Source of the DNA: Collinsella sp.
GTDB lineage: Bacteria > Actinomycetota > Coriobacteriia > Coriobacteriales > Coriobacteriaceae
Length of the DNA: 64,000 nt
NCBI GenBank assembly: GCA_019414515.1
Contig: DXLX01000015.1
Span: forward strand, 62,001-126,000
Direction: 5' to 3'
The notes below the pieces were generated by a model. That model was not told the DNA's origin. It saw only the letters and a program-made list of their open reading frames with translations, and did not search any database. The translations under genes were made by a program, and so were the position numbers. Positions within the stretch are counted from its first letter, which is position 1, and every line of letters starts with the position of its first letter. Positions 16,554-25,559 of this stretch are shown here, in pieces.

Positions 16554-17432
16554 ATGACGCAAAACAGCGCCCATACGGGCAAACTCTATGTGGTCGGCAC
16601 GCCCATCGGCAACCTGGGCGACCTGTCCCCGCGCGTTGGCGAGGCGTTTGCCACCGCCGATGCCATCTGCTGCGAAGACACGCGTGTGACGTCAAAGCTG
16701 CTGATGCACCTGGGCATTTCCAAGCCGCTTGTCCGTTGCGACGAGAATGTGATCGCCAGCCGCGCCGCCGGCCTGGTCGACCGTCTGCTGGCGGGGGAGA
16801 CCCTCGCCTTTGCCTCGGACGCCGGCATGCCGAGCGTGTCCGATCCCGGCCAGGCGCTGGTCGAGGCGGCACGTGAGGCCGATGTGCCCGTCGAAGTTAT
16901 TCCCGGGCCCTCTGCTTGCGTCACGGCGCTCGTTTCGTCCGGCATTCTCTGCGAGCATTTTTTCTTCGAGGGCTTTTTGGGCCGAAAGCACGGCGACCGT
17001 GTGCGCCGTTTGCAGCGCCTTGCCGTGGTGCCCGGCGCACTCATCTTCTACGAGTCTCCACATCGCATCGTGGCGACGCTCGAGGCCGTGGCGGAGGTCT
17101 TTCCCCAGCGTGAGGTTGCCGTCTGCCGCGAACTCACCAAGCTGCACGAGGAGGTCTTGCGCGGGCCCGCTGCCCAGCTCGCCGAGGAACTGCGTGCTCG
17201 CGGCGAGGTAAAGGGCGAGATTGCGCTGGTCATCGCGCCGCCGAGCGAGGATGAGGAGGCCGGTATCGTGCCGGTTGACGCCGCGGCAGCGGATCCCGAC
17301 GAGGCCCTGCGCGAGGATATCCGCGCCGCGCTCGAGGAGGGGGAGCCCGCCTCTGCGGTGGCCAAGCGCCTGTCTCAGAAGTATTCGCGCCGCAAGCGCG
17401 ATGTCTATGCCATGGTGCTCGATATGCAATAG
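16554..17432 (+). CDS. rsmI: 16S rRNA (cytidine-1402-2'-O)-methyltransferase RsmI
   Basis: 292 aa. KLYVVGTPIGNLGDLSPRV at the N-terminus, ASDAGMPSVSDPG and EVIPGPSA are the tetrapyrrole-methylase type SAM-binding motifs of RsmI. FFFEGFLGRK and FYESPHR are also diagnostic. It methylates the 2'-OH of C1402 in the 30S decoding centre. A C-terminal extension carries a helical motif with KRLSQKYSRRKRDVYAMVL. The ribosome binding site before the ATG is weak (AGGTTGAT). It is followed 69 bp later by metG, the usual neighbourhood of translation genes. Confidence 0.95.
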   Translation: MTQNSAHTGKLYVVGTPIGNLGDLSPRVGEAFATADAICCEDTRVTSKLLMHLGISKPLVRCDENVIASRAAGLVDRLLAGETLAFASDAGMPSVSDPGQALVEAAREADVPVEVIPGPSACVTALVSSGILCEHFFFEGFLGRKHGDRVRRLQRLAVVPGALIFYESPHRIVATLEAVAEVFPQREVAVCRELTKLHEEVLRGPAAQLAEELRARGEVKGEIALVIAPPSEDEEAGIVPVDAAAADPDEALREDIRAALEEGEPASAVAKRLSQKYSRRKRDVYAMVLDMQ

Positions 17433-17501
17433 ATGGAGGATATCCAGCCCTTGCGCTAGAATCATCCCCTGTATGCAACGTTTTTCTGGAGGACAAACCC
17501 C

Positions 17502-19103
17502 ATGGATCAAAGCAAGCCTTCGTTCTTTATCACGACGCCCATCTACTACGTCAACGCCGATCCGCACCTGGGCACGGCTTATTCCACCATAATTGCCGAC
17601 GTTCAGGCTCGCTATCGCCGCTCTGCCGGCTATAACGTCAAGTTCCTGACCGGCATGGACGAGCACGGCGAGAAGGTCGCCGAGGCCGCAGCCAAGCACA
17701 ACATGACGCCGCAGGAGTGGACCGACAGCCAGGCTCCGCACTTCAAGGAGCTTTGGAGCAAACTCGAGATTTCCAACGACGACTTCATCCGCACCACCGA
17801 GCCGCGCCAGCATCATGCCGTGCAGTACCTGTGGGAGCGCATGAAGGAGTCCGGTTACCTGTATAAGGGCAGCTACGACGGCTGGTATTGCGTGCCTGAC
17901 GAGACCTACTTCACCGATACTCAGGTCCAGAAGGGCGACGAGGAGTACGGCAGCGTCGGCCAGCACCTGTGCCCCGACTGCCACCGTCCGCTTGAGCGCG
18001 TGCAGGAGGAGTCCTACTTCTTTAAGCTTTCCGCCTTCCAGGACAAGCTGCTCAAGCTCTATGACGAGCACCCCGACTTTGTCGAGCCCGCGTTCCGCAT
18101 GAACGAGGTACGTAGCTTTGTCGAGGGCGGTCTTAACGACCTTTCCGTGAGCCGCACGAGCTTTGACTGGGGCATTCAGGTCCCGTTTGACGAGGGCCAC
18201 GTGACCTACGTGTGGTTCGATGCGCTGCTCAACTATATGACGGCCGTCGGTTACGGTGTCGACACCGACGAGGCGCGTGCCGAGCTGGCCTATCGCTGGC
18301 CCGCGCAGTTCCACATCGTGGGTAAGGACATCATCCGCTTCCACTGCGTCATTTGGCCCGCCATGCTTATGGCCATCGGCGAGGCCCTGCCCGAGCACGT
18401 CTTTGCCCACGGTTTCCTGACCGTGCGCAATGCCGAGACCGGCAAGGCCGAGAAGATGTCCAAGAGCCGTGGCAATGCCATCGCTCCGCAGGACGTTATC
18501 GACATGCTGGGCGTCGAGGGCTATCGCTATTACTTCATGACCGACGTCGTCCCCGGCACCGACGGTGCCATCAGCTTCGATCGCATGGAGCAGGTCTACA
18601 ATGCCGACTTGGCCAACAGCTGGGGCAACCTTATCTCGCGTTCGCTCAACATGAGCGGCAAGTACTTTGATGGTTGCGCGCCCGCCAAGCCCGCATCGTT
18701 CGATGCGTTCGACAACCCGCTGGCAAAGATTGCCGATGGCCTGGTCGAGCGCTACATGGCCAAGATGGACGTGCTCGATTACGGCGGAGCCAAGGATGAG
18801 GTCATGGAGCTCATCCATGCCGCCAACCACTACATCGAGGACTCCGAGCCCTGGGCGCTTGCCAAGGACGAGGCCAAGGCTGACGAGCTGGCATTTGTGA
18901 TCTACAACCTGCTCGAGGCCATCCGCATTGCCGCTCACCTGCTGATGCCGCTCATGCCCCAGACTTCTGCCGAGGCCCTGCGTCGCCTGTCCTGCGAGGA
19001 AGAGGCCGCGAGCGACGACCTCAAGGGCATTTGCACTTGGGGCCTGCTTGCCGGTGGTCAGTCCGTCGAGAAGGGCGATCCGCTGTTCCCGCGTCTGGCG
19101 TAG
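17502..19103 (+). CDS. metG: Methionyl-tRNA synthetase
   Basis: 533 aa class I synthetase that charges tRNA-Met. The HIGH-type motif is PHLGT near residue 21, the KMSKS loop is at 318-322, and the anticodon-binding helical domain follows. A CPDC pair lies in the connective domain near 155. The protein ends without the C-terminal tRNA-binding (EMAP-like) domain, matching the shorter MetRS form. The ATG at 17502 follows TGGAGGA. No T-box leader is visible. Confidence 0.96.
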   Translation: MDQSKPSFFITTPIYYVNADPHLGTAYSTIIADVQARYRRSAGYNVKFLTGMDEHGEKVAEAAAKHNMTPQEWTDSQAPHFKELWSKLEISNDDFIRTTEPRQHHAVQYLWERMKESGYLYKGSYDGWYCVPDETYFTDTQVQKGDEEYGSVGQHLCPDCHRPLERVQEESYFFKLSAFQDKLLKLYDEHPDFVEPAFRMNEVRSFVEGGLNDLSVSRTSFDWGIQVPFDEGHVTYVWFDALLNYMTAVGYGVDTDEARAELAYRWPAQFHIVGKDIIRFHCVIWPAMLMAIGEALPEHVFAHGFLTVRNAETGKAEKMSKSRGNAIAPQDVIDMLGVEGYRYYFMTDVVPGTDGAISFDRMEQVYNADLANSWGNLISRSLNMSGKYFDGCAPAKPASFDAFDNPLAKIADGLVERYMAKMDVLDYGGAKDEVMELIHAANHYIEDSEPWALAKDEAKADELAFVIYNLLEAIRIAAHLLMPLMPQTSAEALRRLSCEEEAASDDLKGICTWGLLAGGQSVEKGDPLFPRLA

Positions 19104-19145
19104 AGACCGCGCGAGCGCCATATCGGCAATTTGCTGTTTAGCTGT

Positions 19146-19181
19146 AAGGGCATGGCCGCCACGGTCCATGCCCTTTTGTTT
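19146..19181 (+). terminator. Terminator of metG
   Basis: AAGGGCATGG (19146-19155) and CCATGCCCTT (19166-19175) form a perfect 10-bp stem followed by TTGTTT. Confidence 0.88.
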
Positions 19182-19213
19182 CAAGACGCCGCCATCATGC
19201 TAAGGAGGCAACC

Positions 19214-20074
19214 ATGACAACTTCGCCTTTGGCAAACCCCACGGCCACCAGGGAGCTGCTGGAGGAGTTTGGCCTTGCGACCAAGCATCGCCTGGGCCAG
19301 AACTTCCTGATCGACAACCATGTAATTGAGCGCATTTGCGAGCTTGCCGAGCTTGCAGGCGATGAGCGCGTGCTCGAGGTTGGTCCGGGCGTTGGTACGC
19401 TCACGCTTGCGCTGTTGCAGGAGGCGGCGTGCGTCACGTCGATCGAGGCCGATCCCGAGCTCGAGCCGGTGCTCGATGCTCACGCCGCCGACTACGCCAA
19501 CTTCCGCTTTATCATGGGCGACGCGCTTAAGGTGACGCCGGAGCAGATTGAGCAGGCCGCCGGCGGTGAGCCGACGGTATTTGTCGCAAACTTGCCCTAT
19601 AACGTGGCGGCGACAATCATCCTGCAGTTCTTCCAGACGATGCCCGCGCTCAAGCGCGCCGTCGTCATGGTGCAAAAGGAGGTTGCCGATCGCATTGCCG
19701 CAGTGCCGGGCAACAAGACCTATGGCGGCTATACGGCAAAGCTCGGCCTGTATGCGCAGGTGACGGGTCGCTTTGAGGTGCCGCCGCGTTGCTTTATGCC
19801 GGCGCCGCACGTGGACTCGGCCGTCGTGCGTATCGACCGTGTTGACGGCGTGGTGCCCGAAGGACTCGATCGCGAATTTGTGGCCCGCGTGATTGATGCT
19901 GCATTTGCTCAGCGTCGCAAGACCATCCGCAATTCCATGAGCGCCAACGGTTTTGCCAAGGACGTGCTCGATGCCGCTTTTGAGGTTTGCGGTATCGCAC
20001 CCACCACGCGCGCCGAGACGCTCGATGTTGCCGACTTTGTCCGTCTGGCCCGGGAGCTAATCCATGACGCCTAA
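19214..20074 (+). CDS. rsmA: 16S rRNA dimethyladenosine transferase KsgA/RsmA
   Basis: 286 aa. KHRLGQNFLID and VLEVGPGVGTLT (SAM motif I) near residues 23-65, then ANLPYN (motif IV, the catalytic NLPY) and PPRCFMPAPHVDSAVV confirm the family. It dimethylates two adjacent adenines at the 3' end of 16S rRNA. AAGGAGG precedes the ATG. The gene overlaps tatD by 11 bp, an arrangement common in bacteria. Confidence 0.96.
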   Translation: MTTSPLANPTATRELLEEFGLATKHRLGQNFLIDNHVIERICELAELAGDERVLEVGPGVGTLTLALLQEAACVTSIEADPELEPVLDAHAADYANFRFIMGDALKVTPEQIEQAAGGEPTVFVANLPYNVAATIILQFFQTMPALKRAVVMVQKEVADRIAAVPGNKTYGGYTAKLGLYAQVTGRFEVPPRCFMPAPHVDSAVVRIDRVDGVVPEGLDREFVARVIDAAFAQRRKTIRNSMSANGFAKDVLDAAFEVCGIAPTTRAETLDVADFVRLARELIHDA

Positions 20075-20981
20075 TGCCGAACGCGTGACGTTTACCAAGA
20101 AAAAGAAGACGGTTGCTTGTCCCGTGCCCTTGGCGCCGCTTGCCGACACGCATGCACATCTGCTTTCGTTTTGGGGCAAGGATGTGCCCGAGACGCTCGT
20201 GCGCGCCAAAGCCGCGGGCGTCGACCTGTTGGTGACGATGTTCGACCCCATTGCCGACAAGCGCAGCGTGGCGGACTATAGCGACTGGCTGGTGCGCGAG
20301 ATTCTTCCGATGCAGGATATCCCGCAGATCAAGTATCTTGCCGGCGTGCATCCGTATGGCGCGCCGGACTATACCGACGACGTTCATGCACAGGTCGTTG
20401 CCGCACTTGATGACCCCTTATGCGCCGGTATTGGCGAAATCGGCCTGGACTATCACATGGACTATGACGACGATATCGCGCCGGCACCCCATAACGTGCA
20501 GATTGATTGCATGGCGCGCCAGCTCGAGCTTGCCGTGCGCCGCAATGTGCCGGTGGAGCTGCACCTGCGTCACGAGGACTCGGATGGGGAGCGCACCTCG
20601 CACGTCGATGCGTACAACGTACTGCGCGAGGTGGGTGTGCCCCAGGCTGGTTGTGTGCTGCACTGTTTTGGCGAGGACCGCGCCACGATGGAGCGCTTTG
20701 TGGATTTGGGCTGCTATATCGCCTATGGCGGTGCGGCCACCTTTAAGCGCAACGACGATGTGCGCGAGGCATTTGCGGCAACCCCACTCGATCGAATTTT
20801 GTTCGAGACGGATTGCCCGTATATGGCTCCGGAGCCCATCCGCGGTCTTGAATGCGAGCCCGCAATGATCTCCATTACGGCAAACACGCTGGTCAACGAC
20901 CGTGTCGATCGTACCGGCGAGGATGCTGAGGCAATCGCGCGAGCAGCTTGGGAAAATGCCTGCAAACTTTTTCAAAAATAG
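20064..20981 (+). CDS. tatD: TatD family metal-dependent hydrolase (DNase)
   Basis: 305 aa. Metal ligands are visible in order: DTHAHL (N-terminal HxH), GEIGLDYH (Glu), VELHLRHE (His), VLHCF (His) and FETDCPYMAP (Asp). Family members are 3'-5' exonucleases acting in DNA repair. The start at 20064 lies inside rsmA and gives a basic leader of about 25 residues before the barrel, somewhat longer than usual. The stop directly precedes the tRNA-Leu promoter. Confidence 0.92.
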   Translation: MTPNAERVTFTKKKKTVACPVPLAPLADTHAHLLSFWGKDVPETLVRAKAAGVDLLVTMFDPIADKRSVADYSDWLVREILPMQDIPQIKYLAGVHPYGAPDYTDDVHAQVVAALDDPLCAGIGEIGLDYHMDYDDDIAPAPHNVQIDCMARQLELAVRRNVPVELHLRHEDSDGERTSHVDAYNVLREVGVPQAGCVLHCFGEDRATMERFVDLGCYIAYGGAATFKRNDDVREAFAATPLDRILFETDCPYMAPEPIRGLECEPAMISITANTLVNDRVDRTGEDAEAIARAAWENACKLFQK

Positions 20982-20984
20982 TTC

Positions 20985-21013
20985 TTGCGTTCGCGATGGC
21001 GCTCCGTTATTCT
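20985..21013 (+). promoter_or_regulatory. Promoter of tRNA-Leu
   Basis: TTGCGT (20985-20990), 17-bp spacer, TATTCT (21008-21013), 11 bp before the tRNA. Confidence 0.65.
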
Positions 21014-21024
21014 AATTCCTGCAC

Positions 21025-21111
21025 GCGGGCGTGGCGGAATTGGCAGACGCGTACGGTTCAGGTCCGTATGGGGGCAACCCCATGAAGGTTCAAGTCCTTT
21101 CGCCCGCACCA
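21025..21111 (+). tRNA. tRNA-Leu (CAG)
   Basis: Acceptor GCGGGCG/CGCCCGC, anticodon loop with CAG in GGTTCAGGTC, a long variable arm (TGGGGGCAACCCCA), T-loop TTCAAGT, and encoded CCA. The 55 bases from GTCC in its T-arm to the end of its terminator are repeated exactly 189 bp downstream. Confidence 0.97.
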
Positions 21112-21337
21112 TTAAATTAAAGAGCTCCCAGCAATGGGAGCTTTTTTGTTATGGGCCCTTCACAGGGACTTGAACCTGTGAAGGAGCGAGCGTAAAGAAA
21201 ACGCGGAGCGTTTTTAGCGAGCTGGCGAGGACGCCGGCAGGCGGCCGAAGCCGGTGCGGATCCGCGAAGCGGATACGCGGACGTCCTTTCGCCCGCACCA
21301 TTAAATTAAAGAGCTCCCAGCAATGGGAGCTTTTTTG
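21094..21337 (+). repeat. tRNA-tail element at tRNA-Leu: insert between two identical copies of the tRNA 3' end
   Basis: Direct repeats 21094-21148 and 21283-21337 are identical over 55 bp and cover the T-loop 3' half, acceptor, CCA, spacer and terminator. The insert between them begins with GGACTTGAACCT (21166-21177), the exact reverse complement of this tRNA's T-arm AGGTTCAAGTCC, itself inside a CTTCACAGG/CCTGTGAAG hairpin. It continues with a GC-rich hairpin core (21181-21282) containing AAAACGCGGAGCGTTTTTAG and GCCGGTGCGGATCCGCG. That core recurs at the tRNA-Arg locus. Confidence 0.9.
21121..21148 (+). terminator. Terminator of tRNA-Leu
   Basis: AGCTCCCA (21123-21130), loop GCAA, TGGGAGCT (21135-21142), then a T-run. 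A perfect second copy lies at 21312-21337. Confidence 0.93.
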
Positions 21338-21399
21338 ATATGCACGATCTCCTTGGACGGGTATCCTAGTCCCAACGTGTGCCTATCAGAGGAGAGACC

Positions 21400-22338
21400 A
21401 TGCTGTTGTCCGGTATCATCGCCACCCTTACCAGCCTTTTGATTCCCATCATCATCCTGTTGCTGCTGCTTCCCAACGCCTGCTATGTCGTTGAACAACA
21501 GCATGCCGTGATCATCGAGCGCCTGGGCAAGTTTAACCGCATCGTCAACGCGGGCTTCCACATGAAGGTGCCCGTGATCGACCGCAAGGCCGCCACGGTG
21601 AGCCTGCGCACCATGAAAAACGGTTTTGGCATCGACGTTAAGACCCAGGACAACGTGACCATCGGCCTTGAGGTCTCTGCTCAGTACCACGTGAGCTATG
21701 ACATGGGCGCCGGCCCGGCAGATTCGGGTATCTACAAGAGCTACTACATGCTGCAGGAGCCCGTCGACCAGATGCGTGACTTCATCACCGACGCCCTGCG
21801 CTCTTCGATCCCCGTCTACACACTTGATGAGGTCTTTGCCAAGAAGGATGACATCGCCAAGGATGTCAACGCTACCGTTTCCGAGCAGATGGCCGCCTAC
21901 GGCTTCACCCTCGTGTCGACGCTCATCACCAAAATCGCACTGCCGACCGAGGTTGAGAACTCCATGAACGACATCAACGCTGCCCAGCGCAAGCGCGCTG
22001 CGGCACAGGAGCTCGCTGAGGCCGACCGCATCAAGCGCGTCACCGAGGCGACCGCCGAGGCTGAGGCTATGGAAAAGGCGGGCGAGGGCATCGCCAACCA
22101 GCGCAAGGCCATCGCGCTGGGTATCAAAGATTCGCTCGAGATCATCCAAGAGACGGGTGTCGGCAATGACGAGGCCAACCAACTGTTCATGTTTACGCAG
22201 TGGTCCGAGATGATGACGGAGTTCGCTCGCACGGGTAAAACCTCGACGGTCGTGCTGCCGAGCGACTTTTCGCAGTCGGCCTCTATGTTCGAGCAGATGC
22301 TGGCTGCCGGTAAGGTTCAGAACGAGTCAAAGGAGTAG
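21400..22338 (+). CDS. SPFH/band-7 (stomatin/prohibitin-like) membrane protein
   Basis: 312 aa. One N-terminal membrane helix (about 3-28) followed by a band-7 domain (VVEQQHAVIIERLGKF, then DVKTQDNVTIGLEVSAQYHV) and a helical tail rich in Ala and Glu (about 200-250). Family members form large rings or rafts on the membrane and often escort proteases. No NfeD or protease partner lies next to it here. The ATG at 21400 follows AGAGGAG; the upstream in-frame start at 21379 lacks one. Confidence 0.88.
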   Translation: MLLSGIIATLTSLLIPIIILLLLLPNACYVVEQQHAVIIERLGKFNRIVNAGFHMKVPVIDRKAATVSLRTMKNGFGIDVKTQDNVTIGLEVSAQYHVSYDMGAGPADSGIYKSYYMLQEPVDQMRDFITDALRSSIPVYTLDEVFAKKDDIAKDVNATVSEQMAAYGFTLVSTLITKIALPTEVENSMNDINAAQRKRAAAQELAEADRIKRVTEATAEAEAMEKAGEGIANQRKAIALGIKDSLEIIQETGVGNDEANQLFMFTQWSEMMTEFARTGKTSTVVLPSDFSQSASMFEQMLAAGKVQNESKE

Positions 22339-22344
22339 GCACGC

Positions 22345-22815
22345 GTGAAATACACCGTCGTTTGTGTTGGCAAGCTCAAAGAGCGCTTTTGGAAGGACGC
22401 GTGCGCTGAGTACACCAAGCGCCTAGGCGCCTATGCCAAGGTGGATATCCGCGAGGTGGCCGATATCGACCCGGCTAAGGCGGGCGGCGTGGATGCCGCG
22501 CGCGACAAGGAGGGGGCGGCAATTCTTGCTGCATTGCCGTCTCGAGCGCATGTGATCCTGCTGGCTATCGAGGGCAAGGAGCGTTCGAGTGAGGAGCTCT
22601 CGGCGAGGCTCGACGATCTTATGCTACGAGGCAGCAGCGACATCGCCTTTGTGATTGGCGGTTCGGACGGCGTGAGCGATGAGGTGCGCGCCCGCGCCGA
22701 CGAGATGCTCAGCTTTGGACGCATTACCTTGCCGCATAACTTGGCGCGCGTGGTGCTGCTGGAGCAAATCTACCGCGCCTGCAAGATCAGCCGTGGCGAG
22801 CCGTATCACAAATAG
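22345..22815 (+). CDS. rlmH: 23S rRNA pseudouridine-1915 N3-methyltransferase RlmH
   Basis: 156 aa SPOUT-class methyltransferase. MKYTVVCVGKLKERFW at the N-terminus, FVIGGSDGVSDEVRARADE (SAM knot) and ITLPHNLARVVLLEQIYRA and a C-terminal HK are all typical. It methylates pseudouridine 1915 in helix 69 of 23S rRNA. The GTG at 22345 follows AAAGGAG by eight bases. Confidence 0.96.
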   Translation: MKYTVVCVGKLKERFWKDACAEYTKRLGAYAKVDIREVADIDPAKAGGVDAARDKEGAAILAALPSRAHVILLAIEGKERSSEELSARLDDLMLRGSSDIAFVIGGSDGVSDEVRARADEMLSFGRITLPHNLARVVLLEQIYRACKISRGEPYHK

Positions 22816-22888
22816 GTCGGCAATACGAAACAATGGCGTGGGACAATACCTTTCGTTTTGAGGAATGTGTCTGAAAGGACTATGAGAT

Positions 22889-23659
22889 ATGAAGATTGGA
22901 TTTGTCGGTTTTGGCAATATGGCGAGCGCTATGGCCGATGGCTGGATCGCTGCCGGTGTAGCTGCGAGCGACATGTGCGCCTGCGCGGGTCGCTACGACG
23001 CACTGGTTGAGCGCTGCGAGGCGCGCGGCATGGTCGCCTGCCACGATGCCGCCGAGGTTGTCGCCGCATCCGATATCGTGGTCGCTGCGGTCAAACCGTA
23101 CATGATCGAGAAGGTATTCGCCCCGCTCAAGGATGCTCTTGCCAAAAAGGTCGTTCTGTCGGTTGCCTGGACCTGGGACAGTGCCAAGTGGGAGCAGGTC
23201 CTGCCGGGCGTCGCGCATATCTCGACGGTGCCCAACACACCGGTTTCGGTGGGCGAGGGCGTCATCGCTTGCGAGAAGGCTTCCACGCTTAGTGATGAGC
23301 AGAGCGCAGTGGTGCTTGATCTGCTTGGCAAGCTCGGTGCGGTGGTCGAGCTCGACACGAGCCTGCTGTTTGTGGGCGGCACGGTGGGTGGTTGCGCTCC
23401 GGCATTTGTCGCCATGGCAATCGAGGCCCTGGGCGATGCAGCGGTCAAGCACGGTATCCCGCGTGCCGATGCCTATCGCATTGTGAGCCAGATGGTGTTG
23501 GGTACGGCAAAGCTGCAGCTTGCAACTGGCCAGCATCCTGCGGCGATGAAGGATGCCGTATGCTCGCCCGGTGGTGCCACCATCAAGGGCGTCGTTGCGC
23601 TCGAGGACGCCGGCATGCGCAGCGCCCTGGTCAAGGCAATCGACGCAACTCTCCAGTAA
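22889..23659 (+). CDS. proC: Pyrroline-5-carboxylate reductase
   Basis: 256 aa. N-terminal Rossmann motif KIGFVGFGNMASAM for NAD(P)H and the C-terminal family block GDAAVKHGIPRADAYRIV with SPGGATIKGVVALEDAG identify ProC. It makes the last step of proline synthesis. The ribosome binding site GAAAGGA lies about nine bases before the ATG. Confidence 0.94.
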   Translation: MKIGFVGFGNMASAMADGWIAAGVAASDMCACAGRYDALVERCEARGMVACHDAAEVVAASDIVVAAVKPYMIEKVFAPLKDALAKKVVLSVAWTWDSAKWEQVLPGVAHISTVPNTPVSVGEGVIACEKASTLSDEQSAVVLDLLGKLGAVVELDTSLLFVGGTVGGCAPAFVAMAIEALGDAAVKHGIPRADAYRIVSQMVLGTAKLQLATGQHPAAMKDAVCSPGGATIKGVVALEDAGMRSALVKAIDATLQ

Positions 23660-23663
23660 AACC

Positions 23664-23817
23664 GACCAAAAAAGGAAGGGTTTATTTTTGGCAGGTATTT
23701 TCTGCGGTTTTGTCCTTTTAGCGAAAAGCGCCCCGCAACTGGCTCAATTCCAGTTGCGGGGCGCTTGCGTTTGCCCAGATAAAACAGACCAAAATAAACC
23801 TGTCCCTTTTTGGCAGG
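23664..23817. repeat. Nested palindrome between proC and a small minus-strand gene
   Basis: The inner stem is perfect over 17 bp: AAGCGCCCCGCAACTGG (23726-23742) with its complement at 23750-23766. Around it lies an imperfect outer inverted repeat, with GGTTTATTTTTGG on the left facing CCAAAATAAACC on the right. It separates two convergent genes and probably stops transcription from both sides. Confidence 0.8.
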
Positions 23818-23991
23818 TTAGTCCCAGAAGCTGTCTTCCTCATCCTCGGACTTGGGTCCGCGGTCGACGTACATCTTATGGGTACGCTTCTCCATTACAA
23901 AGGCAAGAATCGCAAATAACAGGATGCCGCCGGCGAAAAGGATGGCAAAACCGGTGCGGGTGCCAAACAAAAAGGAAAAAACTGCGTCCAT
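23818..23991 (-). CDS. Small single-span membrane protein, 57 aa
   Basis: Minus-strand translation MDAVFSFLFGTRTGFAILF, one membrane helix (about residues 12-32), then EKRTHKMYVDRGPKSEDEED and SFWD at the end. AAGAAGG lies seven bases before the ATG at 23991. The helix followed by a charged tail looks like a real small membrane protein rather than chance. I do not know the family. Confidence 0.75.
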   Translation of the reverse strand: MDAVFSFLFGTRTGFAILFAGGILLFAILAFVMEKRTHKMYVDRGPKSEDEEDSFWD

Positions 23992-24102
23992 TGGGTGCCT
24001 TCTTGCGTAGTTGAGTTGGGTCGTAAACGCTCATAAGTATATACTTGCCCATACATGTACAAGGTTGCAACCTAAATGGAATGTATATCGCCGGAGGATC
24101 TA

Positions 24103-25386
24103 ATGCTTGATATCAAGTTTGTTCGCGAGAACCCCGATGCCATCGATGTCGCCATGGCTAACCGCCAGACGTCTTGGGATCGCGAGAAGTTCTTTGAGCT
24201 CGACGACGAGCGCCGTGCCGTCATCACCGAGGTCGAGGAGCTCCAGGCTACGCGCAATGCCGAGTCCAAGAAGATCGGCGCCCTGATGAAGGAGGGCAAG
24301 AAGGACGAGGCCGAGGCCGCCAAGGAGGCCGTGCGCGCCGTCAACGAGAAGATTGACGGTCTGGCCGAGCGCCGTACTGCTCTCGAGCAGGAGCAGTACG
24401 ACTTCATGGCTCACCTGCCCAACATTCCTTGCGAGGCCACGCCGTACGGCAAGGACGAGGACGAGAATATTGAGCGCCGTCGTTGGGGCACCCCGCGCGA
24501 GTTCGACTTCGACTTTAAGCCGCATTGGGATCTGGGCACCGATCTGGACATCCTCGACTTCGAGCGCGGCAACAAGCTCTCCGGCAGCCGTTTTACCGTT
24601 CTCGGTGGCGCTGGCGCCCGCCTGGAGCGCGCCCTCATCAACTTCTTCCTCGATACGCACACCAGCCGTGGCTTTAAGGAGTGGTGGCCGCCCATCGTCG
24701 TCAAGCGTCAGACCATGTTTGGCACGGGTCAGCTGCCAAAGTTCGAGGACGACGCCTACCACGTCTCGGGCGACAACTTCCTGATCCCCACCGCCGAGGT
24801 CGTGCTTACCAACCTGCACGCCGGCGAGGTCCTCGACGCCGACACCCTGCCGCGCCGCTACACCGCCTTCACCCCCTGCTTCCGCGAGGAGGCCGGTTCC
24901 GCCGGTCGCGACACCCGCGGCATCATCCGTCAGCACGAGTTCGACAAGGTCGAGATGGTCAAGTTCGCTAAGCCGGAGGAGTCCGACGAGGAGCTCGAGA
25001 GCATGACCGCCGAGGCCGAGTACCTGCTGCAGCAGCTTGGCCTTCCGTATCGCGTGATTAGCCTGTGCACCGGCGACTTGGGCTTCTCTGCCCGTCAGAC
25101 CTACGACGTCGAGGTCTGGCTGCCGAGCTACAACGCCTACAAGGAGATCAGCTCCTGCTCCAACTGCGGCGACTTCCAGGCCCGCCGCGCCAACATCAAG
25201 TACCGCGACCCCGAGAACTTCAAGGGTTCGCGCTACCTGCACACCCTCAATGGTTCCGGCCTGCCGGCCGGCCGCACCATGGCCGCCATTCTGGAGAACT
25301 ACCAGAACGCCGACGGCACCATCACGATCCCCGAGGTTCTGCGTCCTTACATGGGCGGTCTCGAGAAGATCGAGCCGGTCGCGTAA
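24103..25386 (+). CDS. serS: Seryl-tRNA synthetase
   Basis: 427 aa class II synthetase. It has an N-terminal antiparallel coiled-coil arm (about 25-100) that grips the long variable arm of tRNA-Ser, then motif 2 (FTPCFREEAGSAGRDTRG) and motif 3 (LNGSGLPAGRTMAAILENYQ). The EISSCSNCGDFQARR stretch is typical. The ATG at 24103 follows GGAGG by five bases; a longer in-frame start adds nine unconvincing residues. Confidence 0.96.
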   Translation: MLDIKFVRENPDAIDVAMANRQTSWDREKFFELDDERRAVITEVEELQATRNAESKKIGALMKEGKKDEAEAAKEAVRAVNEKIDGLAERRTALEQEQYDFMAHLPNIPCEATPYGKDEDENIERRRWGTPREFDFDFKPHWDLGTDLDILDFERGNKLSGSRFTVLGGAGARLERALINFFLDTHTSRGFKEWWPPIVVKRQTMFGTGQLPKFEDDAYHVSGDNFLIPTAEVVLTNLHAGEVLDADTLPRRYTAFTPCFREEAGSAGRDTRGIIRQHEFDKVEMVKFAKPEESDEELESMTAEAEYLLQQLGLPYRVISLCTGDLGFSARQTYDVEVWLPSYNAYKEISSCSNCGDFQARRANIKYRDPENFKGSRYLHTLNGSGLPAGRTMAAILENYQNADGTITIPEVLRPYMGGLEKIEPVA

Positions 25387-25409
25387 CTTGGCTGCATAGG
25401 GGATATGCA

Positions 25410-25437
25410 AGGGCGCTCCTTCGGGGGCGCCCTATTT
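25410..25437 (+). terminator. Terminator of serS
   Basis: AGGGCGCTCC, loop TTCG, GGGGCGCCCT followed by ATTT. Confidence 0.82.
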
Positions 25438-25486
25438 CGTGCGCAGGTCCATACCATGCCGTGCGGACAGCTCAATAGAAAACACA

Positions 25487-25500
25487 CGAACAGCTGTTCT
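25487..25500. promoter_or_regulatory. LexA (SOS) box-like site
   Basis: CGAACAGCTGTTCT contains GAAC-N4-GTTC, the core of the Gram-positive and actinobacterial LexA site. A TATGCT -10-like box lies at 25521-25526, so the site would sit at the -35 of the promoter for the gene starting at 25560, the right place for repression. A second palindrome CTGTATACAG overlaps on its right. Confidence 0.5.
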
Positions 25501-25559
25501 GTATACAGCTATCTACCTGTTATGCTTTTGCTAAATAAGAGCGAGAGAAAGGGGACGCG

